DNA of 64,000 nt from Sphingomonas sanxanigenens DSM 19645 = NX02 (GTDB lineage: Bacteria; Pseudomonadota; Alphaproteobacteria; Sphingomonadales; Sphingomonadaceae): assembly GCF_000512205.2 (NCBI RefSeq), contig NZ_CP006644.1, forward strand, positions 4,478,501-4,542,500, given 5' to 3'. The position numbers were made by a program, and so were the translations under genes. The first letter of the stretch is position 1. Every line of letters begins with the position of its first letter. The notes beneath the pieces were generated by a model. It ran no database searches. It saw only the letters and a program-made list of their open reading frames with translations, and was not told the origin of the DNA. Shown piece after piece: positions 44,401-51,131 of this stretch.

Positions 44401-44942
44401 CCGCGAACGGCAAGATCATCGTCGGCCGGGAGCTCGCGATCACCCTCGCGAAGTGTCAGGAGCTTGTGAAAATCGGCCAGCCTGCGGTGCTCGCCGGCAC
44501 CGGCAAGTTCACGGACGGCACACGCAACAAGTTCCGCTTCCAGGTCGACTGCCCGAACTATGGCCGCCTCCGCTCCGGCGATGGGCTGGGTGTGGTGACG
44601 CCATGCGTCGAGCTTTCCCGCGATGCAGGCGTTACGTGGTCGCGCAGCAAGCACACCGCCGCGGTGAACCCGACGTCCGGCGGCACCCTGCCGGGCGATA
44701 TCGTCGAGGTGACGGTCACCGATGCGCTCTACCGCGTGGCTGGCCTCCGGTACCGCGTGCTTTCGGGTGGGCCGTTCGCATGGGGCGTGGACAACTCGCC
44801 CAACACGATCTCCGCGCCGGAGGCGGAAGCCAACGACGCCGCAATCAACAAGATGCTTTATGAGGAGATCGACATCATCACCGGGCGGCCCGGCCTGTGC
44901 GTCGCCCCTTCGCAGAGCATCTACACGGTGGCCGACGCATGA
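41409..44942 (+). CDS. Tail spike/fibre with lectin-like and SGNH-hydrolase regions
   Basis: 1177 aa. Residues 1-100 are coiled coil (virion attachment). About 100-330 look like a concanavalin/LamG-type beta domain. From about 585 a SGNH (GDSL-like) esterase begins: WLLVGQSQLANG carries the nucleophile-type Ser near residue 588, VAAQGGTGPGDLLE follows, and DAYHPDN near 991 is the Asp-x-x-His block. Two similar beta repeats of about 85 residues (GTLTVGTTIRI...GTYTLS; GTLQVGDRII...NYTLS) are inserted between these blocks. It probably binds and deacetylates a surface polysaccharide. Confidence 0.85.
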   Translation: MADIRKVQFRGLRGPGLTDEDQINLDAKVEEAAGYADTAAEQLGLVNAARADALTDINTAITDANAELDGKVTSADASVIAAAAQAEAARQAAAAIKPIGGSLRLPYDNNSQFPLQENIPGISNTGQKGWVTQAFASRTAHPLRFNVDSCFCGVVELDDRLYPDVAMRLGGMASLSPGSGLGWAWTYYSATSGSNDALRLQQRRFSFYLNSGSGANITVWSRQKPRHWRRVAAVLHRNSNVFRVDLWNLQTGEILTGTGTDNAAFLAELSVTNANINITQGATSGTLPTAFGLGAILINNALQPAAQPLTESASMMSHGLTFYAEEAVTNADLQAIFAGAHPTTVITASAIKWLRKFSLDPNSVKKDALVTGDTTVDSVLNGRYSAGSDLIPKGAGTATIDPAPRHRYIYGVKPGRKSYPVPVSGKCWPTEDSTVEVRWVDATGNVVRDWTPVATVMAPGAWQGATNKVGGTGGATGTYALGITGDGTGAAGRFTVTSGSLNTILVDSPGSGYTTMAFDFSAASGLTGASATPALSPADTSNWAGIIDTPLHREFCFKEVRLRGKSGAIGASFIDGSQSVVGYKWLLVGQSQLANGLASTGQNTQYSGIPANLTRLATNYYTANLPQYTTVEPLGLRIGADQYKALAIEMNRWADAPFEIVVAAQGGTGPGDLLENHYVAQTASGMYDQLLDLVAAGGSDYSGVLMGWHTDLTDEGGRFAQAMLEGFWLGRGPMAYAIPDHFFGRATFSGTTMTVNSVMRGTLTVGTTIRILYENGGRQTPLDTTITALGTGSGGTGTYTLSAAVTPSDPTNEVSIIGLHEQPGVDPVFSGYITGGSAATLVVTSMTSGTLQVGDRIIATSGGAQSSPLSFIKIFATGTGGVGNYTLSAGAALGSSGSPVTFKAIRGTSKRIAAVMDVVAKGTPIFYMPPTRHNSPTVVGSASDFDLTSAQPYVEGVKQGGVGAARDSGVAWAKNRGYPVGVHAIDYTQPDAYHPDNTANGKIIVGRELAITLAKCQELVKIGQPAVLAGTGKFTDGTRNKFRFQVDCPNYGRLRSGDGLGVVTPCVELSRDAGVTWSRSKHTAAVNPTSGGTLPGDIVEVTVTDALYRVAGLRYRVLSGGPFAWGVDNSPNTISAPEAEANDAAINKMLYEEIDIITGRPGLCVAPSQSIYTVADA

Positions 44943-45430
44943 CCGCCGCCACCACCACCCACACAGAACAGGGGGTCGCAATGGCTTGGGTCGAAGCGGC
45001 CTTCGCAAAATACGGATGGATTCTGATCGGCCTCTCGTTCGGCTTCGCGGCGAAATACGCGTTGCTGCTCAAGCGCGGCGTGGTGATCAAGCCGCAGCTG
45101 GTGCTCGCCGACGTGCTGCTGCTGCCGCTGGTCGCGCTGATCGCCTACCACATCGCCAACCAGTTCGGCGCGAGCGGCGAGGCGGCGGCGCTGCTGGCGG
45201 CCTTCTCCGCTGTCGGCGCCGATCGGCTCGTCAAGCTGCTGACCGAGCAGTTCTTCCGCCGGGTGGAGAACGACATCACCGCCGTCTCGCAGCGCGTGCG
45301 CGGCCAGGTGCGGCAGGAGGTGCAGGCCGAGCTCAGCGGGCAGGCCATCATCGATGACACGCTGAGCGGCCGGGCGCCGACCGAATATGCCGCGCTGCGC
45401 CCGCGGCCGGATCCCGACGAAACAATGTGA
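44939..45430 (+). CDS. Putative holin or membrane protein of the lysis cassette
   Basis: 163 aa from the ATGA-coupled start (MTAATTTHTEQG); an internal Met (44981, AMAWVEAAF) has a better GGGGG site. Two or three hydrophobic segments (YGWILIGLSFGFAAKYALLL; LVLADVLLLPLVALIAYHIA; EAAALLAAFSAVGA) then an amphipathic charged tail. Directly before the amidase and spanins, so holin is the likely role, from topology and position only. Confidence 0.65.
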   Translation: MTAATTTHTEQGVAMAWVEAAFAKYGWILIGLSFGFAAKYALLLKRGVVIKPQLVLADVLLLPLVALIAYHIANQFGASGEAAALLAAFSAVGADRLVKLLTEQFFRRVENDITAVSQRVRGQVRQEVQAELSGQAIIDDTLSGRAPTEYAALRPRPDPDETM

Positions 45431-45458
45431 GCACGCCATGCCGAAAGAGGAATCTTTG

Positions 45459-45677
45459 ATGACCCACCTTACAGCGAGCGAGTCGCGTCAAATGAAACGC
45501 CGACTGGCGATTGGCTGCGCCTGCGCGATCAGCCTGGTCTGCCTTGGCGGATGGCTCGCCATCGTGCCGACATTGGTCCTCACCGCGTTGGCGACCGGCT
45601 TCGGCGAGACCGTCGCGGTTGTCGGGCGGCGCAAGGCTGACGAGGATGAGCTGCGGCGCTGGAAGCTCCGCGCCTGA
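45459..45677 (+). CDS. Small membrane protein of the lysis region
   Basis: 72 aa. Start chosen with AGAGGA upstream (MTHLTASESRQMKRRLAIG); Met at 45438 would add seven residues. Two adjacent hydrophobic stretches (LAIGCACAISLVCLGGWLAIV; TLVLTALATGFGETVAVV). It may be a second holin or an antiholin. Confidence 0.6.
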   Translation: MTHLTASESRQMKRRLAIGCACAISLVCLGGWLAIVPTLVLTALATGFGETVAVVGRRKADEDELRRWKLRA

Positions 45678-45678
45678 C

Positions 45679-45816
45679 ATGACCCCGGAGCCCGAGCCCG
45701 ACGAGCGGCCGGCTGATGCCGACGCCGCCGATGAGCCGCGCCCGCCGCTGACCGATCGCGAGCGAATCCTGTGCGGCCTCGCGCCGCTGATGCCCCCTGA
45801 CGAATGGAGCGTATGA
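45679..45816 (+). CDS. Tiny acidic phage ORF
   Basis: 45 aa, MTPEPEPDERPADADAAD, very acidic and Pro-rich, then LTDRERILCGLAPLMPPDEWSV. Starts 2 bp after the upstream stop and overlaps the amidase start (ATGA); the packing supports its reality. Confidence 0.55.
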   Translation: MTPEPEPDERPADADAADEPRPPLTDRERILCGLAPLMPPDEWSV

Positions 45817-46247
45817 CCATGACGACCCCGGCCTATATGGACCCGAAGAAGATCCACTCCCTGACCCTTCACTGCGCCGCAACGCCCGAGGGCCGCGACG
45901 TGAAGGCCGCGACCATTTCCCAATGGGATATCGCGAAGTTCGGCCAGGTCAGCTATCACATCGTCGTCGAGCTCGATGGGAGCGCGGTGCGCACGCTGGC
46001 CGACGATCGCCGCGGCGCGCACGTCGGCGGCAAGAACACCGGCAACATCGGTATCTGCTACGTCGGCGGTGTCGATGCCCAGAACAAGAAGCCGAAGGAC
46101 ACGCGCACCGAAGCGCAGAAAGCGACGTTGCGCCGCCTCGTCGCCGAATATCGCCAGCGCTACCCCGGCATCGTTGTTCGGGGTCATCGCGACTGGCCGG
46201 GCGTTGCCAAGGCCTGCCCCAGCTTCGACGTGGCGAGCGCGCTATGA
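45813..46247 (+). CDS. Endolysin: N-acetylmuramoyl-L-alanine amidase
   Basis: 144 aa, T7-lysozyme-like amidase (Amidase_2). Zinc-ligand pattern: His in LTLHCAAT near the start, then YHIVVELDG, HVGGKNTGNIGICYVGG, and the C-terminal RGHRDWPGVAKACPSF with His and Cys ligands. It cuts the amide bond between MurNAc and L-Ala. No signal sequence, so it needs a holin. Start overlaps the small acidic ORF. Confidence 0.94.
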   Translation: MTMTTPAYMDPKKIHSLTLHCAATPEGRDVKAATISQWDIAKFGQVSYHIVVELDGSAVRTLADDRRGAHVGGKNTGNIGICYVGGVDAQNKKPKDTRTEAQKATLRRLVAEYRQRYPGIVVRGHRDWPGVAKACPSFDVASAL

Positions 46248-46579
46248 TCGTCGCCTTCCTCATGCGGCTGGGGCTCTCCCAGCGCCTCGCCGGCGTCGCG
46301 GTGTGGATCATCGCCGCGGCGCTGCTGCTGCTCGCCGTCTGGTGGCTGCGCACCAGCGCCTACAGCGCGGGCGTCAGCGACACGGACGCCAAATGGAAGG
46401 CGGCCAGCGAAGAGGTCGAGAAGCAAGCCGAGGTCGCGACCGCGGTTGCGGACAGCGCCGCCGAGGTCCGCGCCGTCGAACACGTCCAGCAGGTCGAGAA
46501 AGAAAAGGAGAAGATCGATGAAGCGGTTCGCGAAGGCAGCAGCCCTCTTGACGTTTTGTTCGGCGGCAACGGCATGTAA
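46244..46579 (+). CDS. Inner-membrane spanin (Rz-like)
   Basis: 111 aa. One N-terminal membrane segment (RLAGVAVWIIAAALLLLAVWWLR) then a periplasmic coiled coil (DAKWKAASEEVEKQAEVAT through VQQVEKEKEKIDEAV). This is the i-spanin plan. ATGA-coupled to the endolysin gene, and its 3' end contains the start of the next gene in another frame, as in Rz/Rz1. Confidence 0.85.
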   Translation: MIVAFLMRLGLSQRLAGVAVWIIAAALLLLAVWWLRTSAYSAGVSDTDAKWKAASEEVEKQAEVATAVADSAAEVRAVEHVQQVEKEKEKIDEAVREGSSPLDVLFGGNGM

Positions 46580-46856
46580 CGGCCGGCCGGCGTTCCAGCC
46601 GATCAAGCCGTCGGCGGAGCGCCTGGTCTGCGAGACGCGCGGCCTGCGGCCGACGATTCCCCCTGAGTACGTCATTGACTGGTCGACGGTGACGACGGTC
46701 GAGCAGGCGCGGGCAGAGCACCAGCGCTACGTCGCGTCGATCCGCACGCGCGAGGGCGTGGTCGCTGGCTACGTGCTGAAGGTGGAGGACAAGCTGTTCG
46801 TGTGCTCCAACAACACGCAGTGGTTGCGGGAGTTTTTCGGCGCGCTGCCTAATTAG
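46518..46856 (+). CDS. Outer-membrane spanin-like protein (Rz1 position)
   Basis: 112 aa, starting inside the Rz-like gene (62-bp overlap). Signal peptide with a possible lipobox, MKRFAKAAALLTFCSAATAC; Cys20 would be lipidated, but position -3 is Ala rather than Leu, so this is uncertain. The mature part (PAFQPIKPSAERLVCE, then a globular C-terminus) is larger than a classic Rz1. By position the o-spanin partner for outer-membrane disruption. Confidence 0.7.
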   Translation: MKRFAKAAALLTFCSAATACNGRPAFQPIKPSAERLVCETRGLRPTIPPEYVIDWSTVTTVEQARAEHQRYVASIRTREGVVAGYVLKVEDKLFVCSNNTQWLREFFGALPN

Positions 46857-46869
46857 CGAGCGTAGACCG

Positions 46870-46878
46870 TTTTTTTTT
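46870..46878. terminator. T-tract at the end of the late operon
   Basis: Nine consecutive T residues 14 bp after the last lysis gene, between it and the convergent cargo gene. Only a weak hairpin precedes it, so intrinsic termination is plausible but not proven. Confidence 0.4.
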
Positions 46879-47468
46879 CAAATTCCCGCGTCACGCAGCT
46901 TACTCAGAAGCTCGTTGGGGTCCTCGGAAAATACGACAAGGGGAATCATGTCTTCCGCAAGCTTATTTCGACGCTTGCTTTGAGCCTTTTTTATGGCACT
47001 TCGCGTTCCCGCTGGTATTGTGCCTAGCATATCTATGTGATGTAATTTGCCGCGGTCGTCCGTGGCATAAACCCCGAACCACTTTTGATCATCTTCTATG
47101 TACGCTCGGAGGGTTTCGACGCTCACAACGATGGCTCCAACTAGAACCCTAGTCTCGACTTCCGTTGACGTGAGATCGTCAATTGTCTGCAGGATTTCGG
47201 CGTCTGAAGCGCCTTGCCGTATCATGCTAAGGCCCATCGAATAAATATGCGTCAGCTTACCGGCAAGGATCGTGGAGGTTTCTTCATTGTAGCTGTCAGG
47301 AGACGTTAAGATGCGGGCCATGAGTTCGCCTGACTGAACTCCGGGGCCTCCGACTTCAGTTAAGGAATAAGGCTCACACGCACATTGAGGGAAGGCGGCG
47401 TCAAGTGCGACCGCCCTCTCATAGTCGGCTGCGTGGTTGAACGTATCCCTGCAGGCCTCGGCCGACAT
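46878..47468 (-). CDS. Cargo cassette gene 3: unknown protein
   Basis: 196 aa, no signal peptide. Sequence alternates helical and beta regions (AGKLTHIYSMGLSMIRQGASDAEILQTIDDL; VLVGAIVVSVETLRAYIEDDQKWFGVYATDDRGKLHHID; EDMIPLVVFSEDPNELLSKLRDAGI). Start overlaps the stop of gene 2 (TAATG). Base composition is clearly less GC-rich than the phage around it. No family recognised. It forms one transcription unit with the next two genes. Confidence 0.75.
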   Translation of the reverse strand: MSAEACRDTFNHAADYERAVALDAAFPQCACEPYSLTEVGGPGVQSGELMARILTSPDSYNEETSTILAGKLTHIYSMGLSMIRQGASDAEILQTIDDLTSTEVETRVLVGAIVVSVETLRAYIEDDQKWFGVYATDDRGKLHHIDMLGTIPAGTRSAIKKAQSKRRNKLAEDMIPLVVFSEDPNELLSKLRDAGI

Positions 47469-47998
47469 TAAGCACCATAGGTGCTAATATAGTCGACCAA
47501 TGCCGGCGGAAGCTCCAGACCGTCAAACGCGACATCCTCATCACTTGGAGCATCATCGTCCGAAAAGAAATAGTCAAACTTTCCGGATTCAGTCATGATA
47601 ACTTCGCCGCTACATGGCTTGGCGTAGACAAACATCGGGTGGCCCTCCGCCGTCAGTGTCACCTGAGGGGCGCGATAGACGGAAAGAAGGCTAAACAAAC
47701 GAACGGCACCATCAACGGTCGCCGGATCCGGTGCTCTCGATCCCTCGGAGTCCCAATTGTCCGGCCAGTCCCGAAAGGCGCGCAGGCGCTCTATCCCAGC
47801 AAGCGCAGGCGAATCCACCAATGTATAATCTGTAGGAACGCGATTGCTCGTCGACGCGCCGCGAACTCTTTCACGCCTGGAGTCGCTGAGAAGAATCCTG
47901 TTGCTTCTCGTTTGAACCTCGGGCTGCCACGGCAGATCCGTGTACCAGACGTATGCAGAGGGGATATAGCTCTGGGTGATGGGTGCGTATGCGTCCAT
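47468..47998 (-). CDS. Cargo cassette gene 2: unknown protein with WDSEGSRAP motif
   Basis: 176 aa. The middle holds IERLRAFRDWPDNWDSEGSRAPDPATVDGAVRLF followed by APQVTLTAEGHPMFVYA; this motif (LP..WDGEG...P....I..A), then a beta strand reading like a ligand-binding face, recurs in many uncharacterised proteins of accessory regions. The C-terminus is acidic. Lies 5 bp after gene 1 and one base into gene 3. Function unknown. Confidence 0.75.
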   Translation of the reverse strand: MDAYAPITQSYIPSAYVWYTDLPWQPEVQTRSNRILLSDSRRERVRGASTSNRVPTDYTLVDSPALAGIERLRAFRDWPDNWDSEGSRAPDPATVDGAVRLFSLLSVYRAPQVTLTAEGHPMFVYAKPCSGEVIMTESGKFDYFFSDDDAPSDEDVAFDGLELPPALVDYISTYGA

Positions 47999-48003
47999 TT
48001 TTT

Positions 48004-48873
48004 TTAACTCCCCAGCGATATCATGTCGGTCGCCTCGCGTGTCAAGACCTCTGCCAAGCGCTTCTTAAGTGTCAGGTGCGTCTGATCTAGGCTCGAAAGT
48101 ATGGATTCGGCCTGAGAAAGCTCAGCGGCGCGATCTGAATTGAAGTCGGTCACTTGCTCGGCTTCGAAAGTTCTAATCGTGATAGTTCGCCGTATACCCA
48201 CCGGACCGTTTGCATCTGCTACACCGATGTCCAGGTTAACGAGATTGCGCGTGACGGCCGATATTTTCTCGAACCATCCGGAATGCGAATGCCAAGGCTC
48301 CCGTCGATGAAATGCTTTTGAGCCGAAGCAGTTGGATTTTCTATCGATTATCAAGCCGCAGTCTTGAGGCTCGGGCAAAGTGGCATAGAAAAAATCTGTA
48401 TATTCAAGACCAATTTGACTGGTCTGAACAGCGGACGAAATGATCGGCATAGATGTCGAGAGAAATTGCGAAAATTGCTCCCTGAATGCTACCCAGCGAG
48501 TGTATGACGTCGTTTCGAGCCTCAGCGCGTCGTTGGCGACCGCCAGTGCTTGCACCACCGTAGTGCCTTGTAGGTCCTGAAAGACGACGCCTGATTCTGC
48601 CTCAGCGGTTTTCCGCGGCGCTAGGCCAGGCTGCACCTCAACTGCGATGTGGTGCATCGGCTCCTCGCGCACGAGCCCAACCCTGCGCGCCGGTCCTCGC
48701 AATGCGTCGATCGTTTTGCGAAGGGTAAGCGACGTCATCGGTTCGGAGAAGGTTACGAACGCAACAGCTTTCTGAATCGCGTGCGCGGGGTGAATAGGTG
48801 CCCAAAACGTGCGCGCTGCTCCACCCGGCGGCAGCTGGCCACCGGCGTGATAGTTTCCAAATCGATTCGCCAT
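48004..48873 (-). CDS. Cargo cassette gene 1: TIGR04255 family protein
   Basis: 289 aa from the ATG (MANRFGNYHAGGQLPPGG); a GTG at 48948 would add 25 residues. Recognised as TIGR04255-like from overall layout: N-terminal AP...AV.FVTF, central SQIGLEYTDFFY, and a C-terminal helical hairpin (AESILSSLDQTHLTLKKRLAEVLT). The family is widespread, often in mobile regions next to other unknown genes, and has no proven function. Promoter-proximal gene of the cassette; lower GC than the phage. Confidence 0.75.
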   Translation of the reverse strand: MANRFGNYHAGGQLPPGGAARTFWAPIHPAHAIQKAVAFVTFSEPMTSLTLRKTIDALRGPARRVGLVREEPMHHIAVEVQPGLAPRKTAEAESGVVFQDLQGTTVVQALAVANDALRLETTSYTRWVAFREQFSQFLSTSMPIISSAVQTSQIGLEYTDFFYATLPEPQDCGLIIDRKSNCFGSKAFHRREPWHSHSGWFEKISAVTRNLVNLDIGVADANGPVGIRRTITIRTFEAEQVTDFNSDRAAELSQAESILSSLDQTHLTLKKRLAEVLTREATDMISLGS

Positions 48874-49078
48874 CACAGAACAGCGCTGCTCTGGCGAAAA
48901 GGTTGCGCCTTCATTCGTTCGTTCCTTGACCTCACGGGGAAATGGCACTTCTGTCGCAAGCTTGCAAGCAAGGCCGGTGGTGCAGCCGCATCTCTCCGAG
49001 GCTAGCGGCTACCGAACCCGTTTTCACTGAGCGACCAAACTGCGCAGGTTTTGCGCTTACACACGCAATTCGTGCGCT

Positions 49079-49291
49079 TCAGACCTCGGGCGCATCCCTG
49101 ATCGCCCGCACCTTCATCGCGATGGCGCGCCACGTCGCAACGCCGTCCGCGTCGTCGAGCAAGGCCAGCAGCCCCATCCTCTCAGCGATGAACTGGTCGC
49201 AGTCGCAGCGCTGAACCATCCGGCTCGCTACCGCCAGGATCTCCCATTCGGTGAGAGGCGTCGGGGGTAGCGGGTCACACGGATCGAGCAT
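49079..49291 (-). CDS. DUF6961-like small protein
   Basis: 70 aa. Start chosen at MLDPCDPLPPTPLTEWEI with AAGGAA upstream. The segment QFIAERMGLLALLDDADGVATWRAIAMKVRAI matches the small DUF6961-like proteins (FIAERI.ALA..GD..GV..W..IA) common in sphingomonad genomes and prophages. Overlaps the next upstream gene by 17 bp. Confidence 0.7.
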   Translation of the reverse strand: MLDPCDPLPPTPLTEWEILAVASRMVQRCDCDQFIAERMGLLALLDDADGVATWRAIAMKVRAIRDAPEV

Positions 49292-49484
49292 CCAGTTCCT
49301 TGCGCTTTTCTGCTCGATTGGCATCGTGATCGGCAATTTCGCGATCCGTGGGCAGTCGCCATCCGTCCGTGTCTCGGATCAGACGGGCGCCACAGCGAAC
49401 GCAGCCAGTCCAATAATCTTGGCCATCATGGCGAGCGCCGCCTCGGTCGACCTTGTGCCCAAAAAGCTTACATCTCAATGCCAT
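49275..49484 (-). CDS. DUF1660-like zinc-binding prophage protein
   Basis: 69 aa: MALRCKLFGHKVDRGGARHDGQDYWTGCVRC. Cys5, His10, and the later CVRC pair give a small zinc site typical of DUF1660 phage proteins (C..FGH......C.RC). Start follows GGGGATC. Role unknown. Confidence 0.7.
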   Translation of the reverse strand: MALRCKLFGHKVDRGGARHDGQDYWTGCVRCGARLIRDTDGWRLPTDREIADHDANRAEKRKELDARSV

Positions 49485-49640
49485 GCCGTGATCCCCAGCT
49501 CGACCGAACCGCCTTCGTAGAGGAAAGGGGGATGGTGTCACGTTCAAGTTGCGCAATCAGGAGTGCGGGTAGGCGGCGCCTCTCATACGCCGCCATCCCC
49601 TAACCTTCGCCGTCGTCGACCCGGCGGGGCTTCAAGAAAT

Positions 49641-49931
49641 TTACATTCTTTGCGCTGAGGCGCCAGATGATTCGAGCGCCTCAGCCAAGGGCCGCCCAAA
49701 ATAGCGCTGCAGCGCGGCCAGCTCGTCGGCCGGCAGCCGATGCAGCGTGCCGCGGCGCGCCCGATCGGCGAGGTATCCGGCGGACCGCCTCAGCATGCGC
49801 GAGAGGTCAGCATAGGTTTCGCCTTCCGCCTCGATCAGATCGGCGAGCGGAACCCGCGCGATCAGTGCAGGCCTGCGGGCTCGTCCCCCAATTTCTCGAG
49901 ATGCATCAGGCAGTCGGCGATCGATATCCAT
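49641..49931 (-). CDS. Small HTH-like phage protein (start uncertain)
   Basis: The coding core is ARVPLADLIEAEGETYADLSRMLRRSAGYLADRARRGTLHRLPADELAALQRYFG, a helix-turn-helix-type pattern (LSRML.R...YL....RRGT...L.......L..YFG) common in sphingomonads. An ATG at 49931 gives 96 aa but overlaps the upstream gene by 70 bp. A non-standard CTG overlapping the upstream TGA would fit the operon packing better. Probably a small regulator. Confidence 0.6.
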   Translation of the reverse strand: MDIDRRLPDASREIGGRARRPALIARVPLADLIEAEGETYADLSRMLRRSAGYLADRARRGTLHRLPADELAALQRYFGRPLAEALESSGASAQRM

Positions 49932-50098
49932 AGCGCGACGTTCTCGTGCTGCCCGGCCTCCGAAGCCGCCTTGGCCATCGCAACGACGTGACTCGCTGTC
50001 TGTTCGCCGTTCAGTTCGAGAAGCCCGGCGGCCATCTGCCAGATTTCCTCGCGGGAATAGCCGCTCCGCGCGACCATGTAGGGGTGCAACCCGTCCAT
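49862..50098 (-). CDS. Small uncharacterised phage protein
   Basis: 78 aa (MDGLHPYMVARSGYSREEIWQMAAGLLELNGEQTASHVVAMAKAASEAGQ), all helical, with a GAGG site upstream. Belongs to the group of small genes at the right prophage end. No family recognised. Confidence 0.65.
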   Translation of the reverse strand: MDGLHPYMVARSGYSREEIWQMAAGLLELNGEQTASHVVAMAKAASEAGQHENVALWISIADCLMHLEKLGDEPAGLH

Positions 50099-50116
50099 CC
50101 AGATCCTCGTACATCA

Positions 50117-50488
50117 TCAGTAGCAGAGCCATTCGATCTCGGCCGCGTCGAGCGCCTCGAACATGTCGGCCTCTGCGCCGACCTCGGATAGCCGATGGCG
50201 CACCGCCTCGGGGTCCCCTGCCTTCGGGAACGACCGGTCTGCCTTCGCCGCCTTGCCCAGCCCGCCGATCCAATCGTCACGCTTTTCCTGCCGCAGCAGC
50301 CAGGTACCGAATGGGGTTGAGGGCATTGGCTTGGCCGGCGTGTTCGCTGGCGGCGCTGCCGCGGTGTCGGGCGACAGGATTTCTCCGGTCTCCGGATCGA
50401 AGGGCACGGCTTCAACAAGGCCTGACGGGATGCCGTAGACCAGCATCTGTAACTGTTCGCGGCGGACTGCCGCTTGGGCGTTGCTCAC
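50117..50488 (-). CDS. YozE-like SAM-fold phage protein
   Basis: 123 aa, GTG start with AAGGAAA upstream. The C-terminal 60 residues (FGTWLLRQEKRDDWIGGLGKAAKADRSFPKAGDPEAVRHRL) match the YozE_SAM_like pattern (F..WL..Q..R.D..G.LA.....D..FP). Divergent from the HIRAN gene, with 50 bp between. Function unknown. Confidence 0.75.
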   Translation of the reverse strand: MSNAQAAVRREQLQMLVYGIPSGLVEAVPFDPETGEILSPDTAAAPPANTPAKPMPSTPFGTWLLRQEKRDDWIGGLGKAAKADRSFPKAGDPEAVRHRLSEVGAEADMFEALDAAEIEWLCY

Positions 50489-50538
50489 GATGTTTTCCTT
50501 GACCGACTCGGGAACGATGAAGGCATTATGTTCCTAAT

Positions 50539-50919
50539 ATGTTCCACAGTCGAGTCCGGCCGAACGTGGCCTCCAGCTTCCTGCTTCCCGTGGTCGGGGA
50601 GCGCTTCGATAATGCCGACGGCAGCAGCCGGCAGGAGGAGATCCGCCGCTGCCGACCGGGCGAGGCGGTGTGGCTTGAGCGTGAGCCATCGAACCGCTTC
50701 GACCCATCCGCCGTGGCGGTGTTCTCCGATCGCGGTTTCCAGCTCGGCTATATCGGGGCCGACCGCTGCGGCTGGATCGGGTCGAAAATCGACCGGGGCT
50801 TCAACGTCGATGCGGTGGTTGAGGGCATTTCTGGCGATGTCAGCGGCGCCCTGCCCTGCCGCTTGACCATAAGGCTTCGGCTGACGATCACGGACACAAC
50901 CGATGCCCCGATGGGGTAA
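50539..50919 (+). CDS. HIRAN-domain protein
   Basis: 126 aa, the HIRAN domain alone: LPVVGERFDNADGSSRQEEIRRCRPGEAVWLEREPSNRFDPSAVAVFSDRGFQLGYI. HIRAN domains bind DNA ends or damaged DNA and are usually fused to helicases such as HLTF; stand-alone bacterial copies often lie in phages and defence regions. Last gene before attR. Confidence 0.85.
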   Translation: MFHSRVRPNVASSFLLPVVGERFDNADGSSRQEEIRRCRPGEAVWLEREPSNRFDPSAVAVFSDRGFQLGYIGADRCGWIGSKIDRGFNVDAVVEGISGDVSGALPCRLTIRLRLTITDTTDAPMG

Positions 50920-51012
50920 ATATTTAATCCATGGTATTATCCATGGTACGTTTGAACACGCTTGATAATTTATCGTGTTTTTTCAATGCATTTAATGCGT
51001 CAGTTCAACGGG

Positions 51013-51026
51013 CTCCGTCTCCGCCA
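51013..51026 (+). repeat. attR core
   Basis: CTCCGTCTCCGCCA, identical to the tRNA-Ser end at 8997-9010 and in the same orientation. A GTTC also matches at the T-loop offset upstream. It lies 94 bp after the last prophage gene and gives a normal element length of 42,030 bp. Confidence 0.72.
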
Positions 51027-51131
51027 ACTGCGCCTTAGAGGCCGCGGAAATCCTGAATTTTCAGAGACTTTTATTTCTTTCCCCACCGGCGCCCCAACTT
51101 CGCGCCGTCGCTGGGTGCAAGCCGATCTTTG

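Larger units (their letters stand above)
8997..51026. mobile_element. Integrated temperate siphophage (HK97-type head, lambda-like tail genes), about 42 kb
   Basis: Bounded on the left by the 3' end of tRNA-Ser with a tyrosine integrase next to it, and on the right by a 14-bp copy of the tRNA end. Between them lie integrase, a leftward early operon, S24 repressor, rightward replication operon, terminase, portal, protease, capsid, tail, spike and lysis genes in standard order, none obviously broken. The terminase, HK97-fold head genes, tape measure and hub genes indicate a long non-contractile tail. Cargo genes occupy 46.9-51 kb. It looks potentially functional. Confidence 0.85.

Noticed and set aside
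41340-45008. Two long minus-strand frames under the tail spike gene
   Set aside because: Arg-rich mirror frames without motifs; the plus frame has clear domains.
50930-50960. Repeated CCATGGTA motifs before attR
   Set aside because: Two short copies in an AT-rich patch; too short to distinguish from chance.
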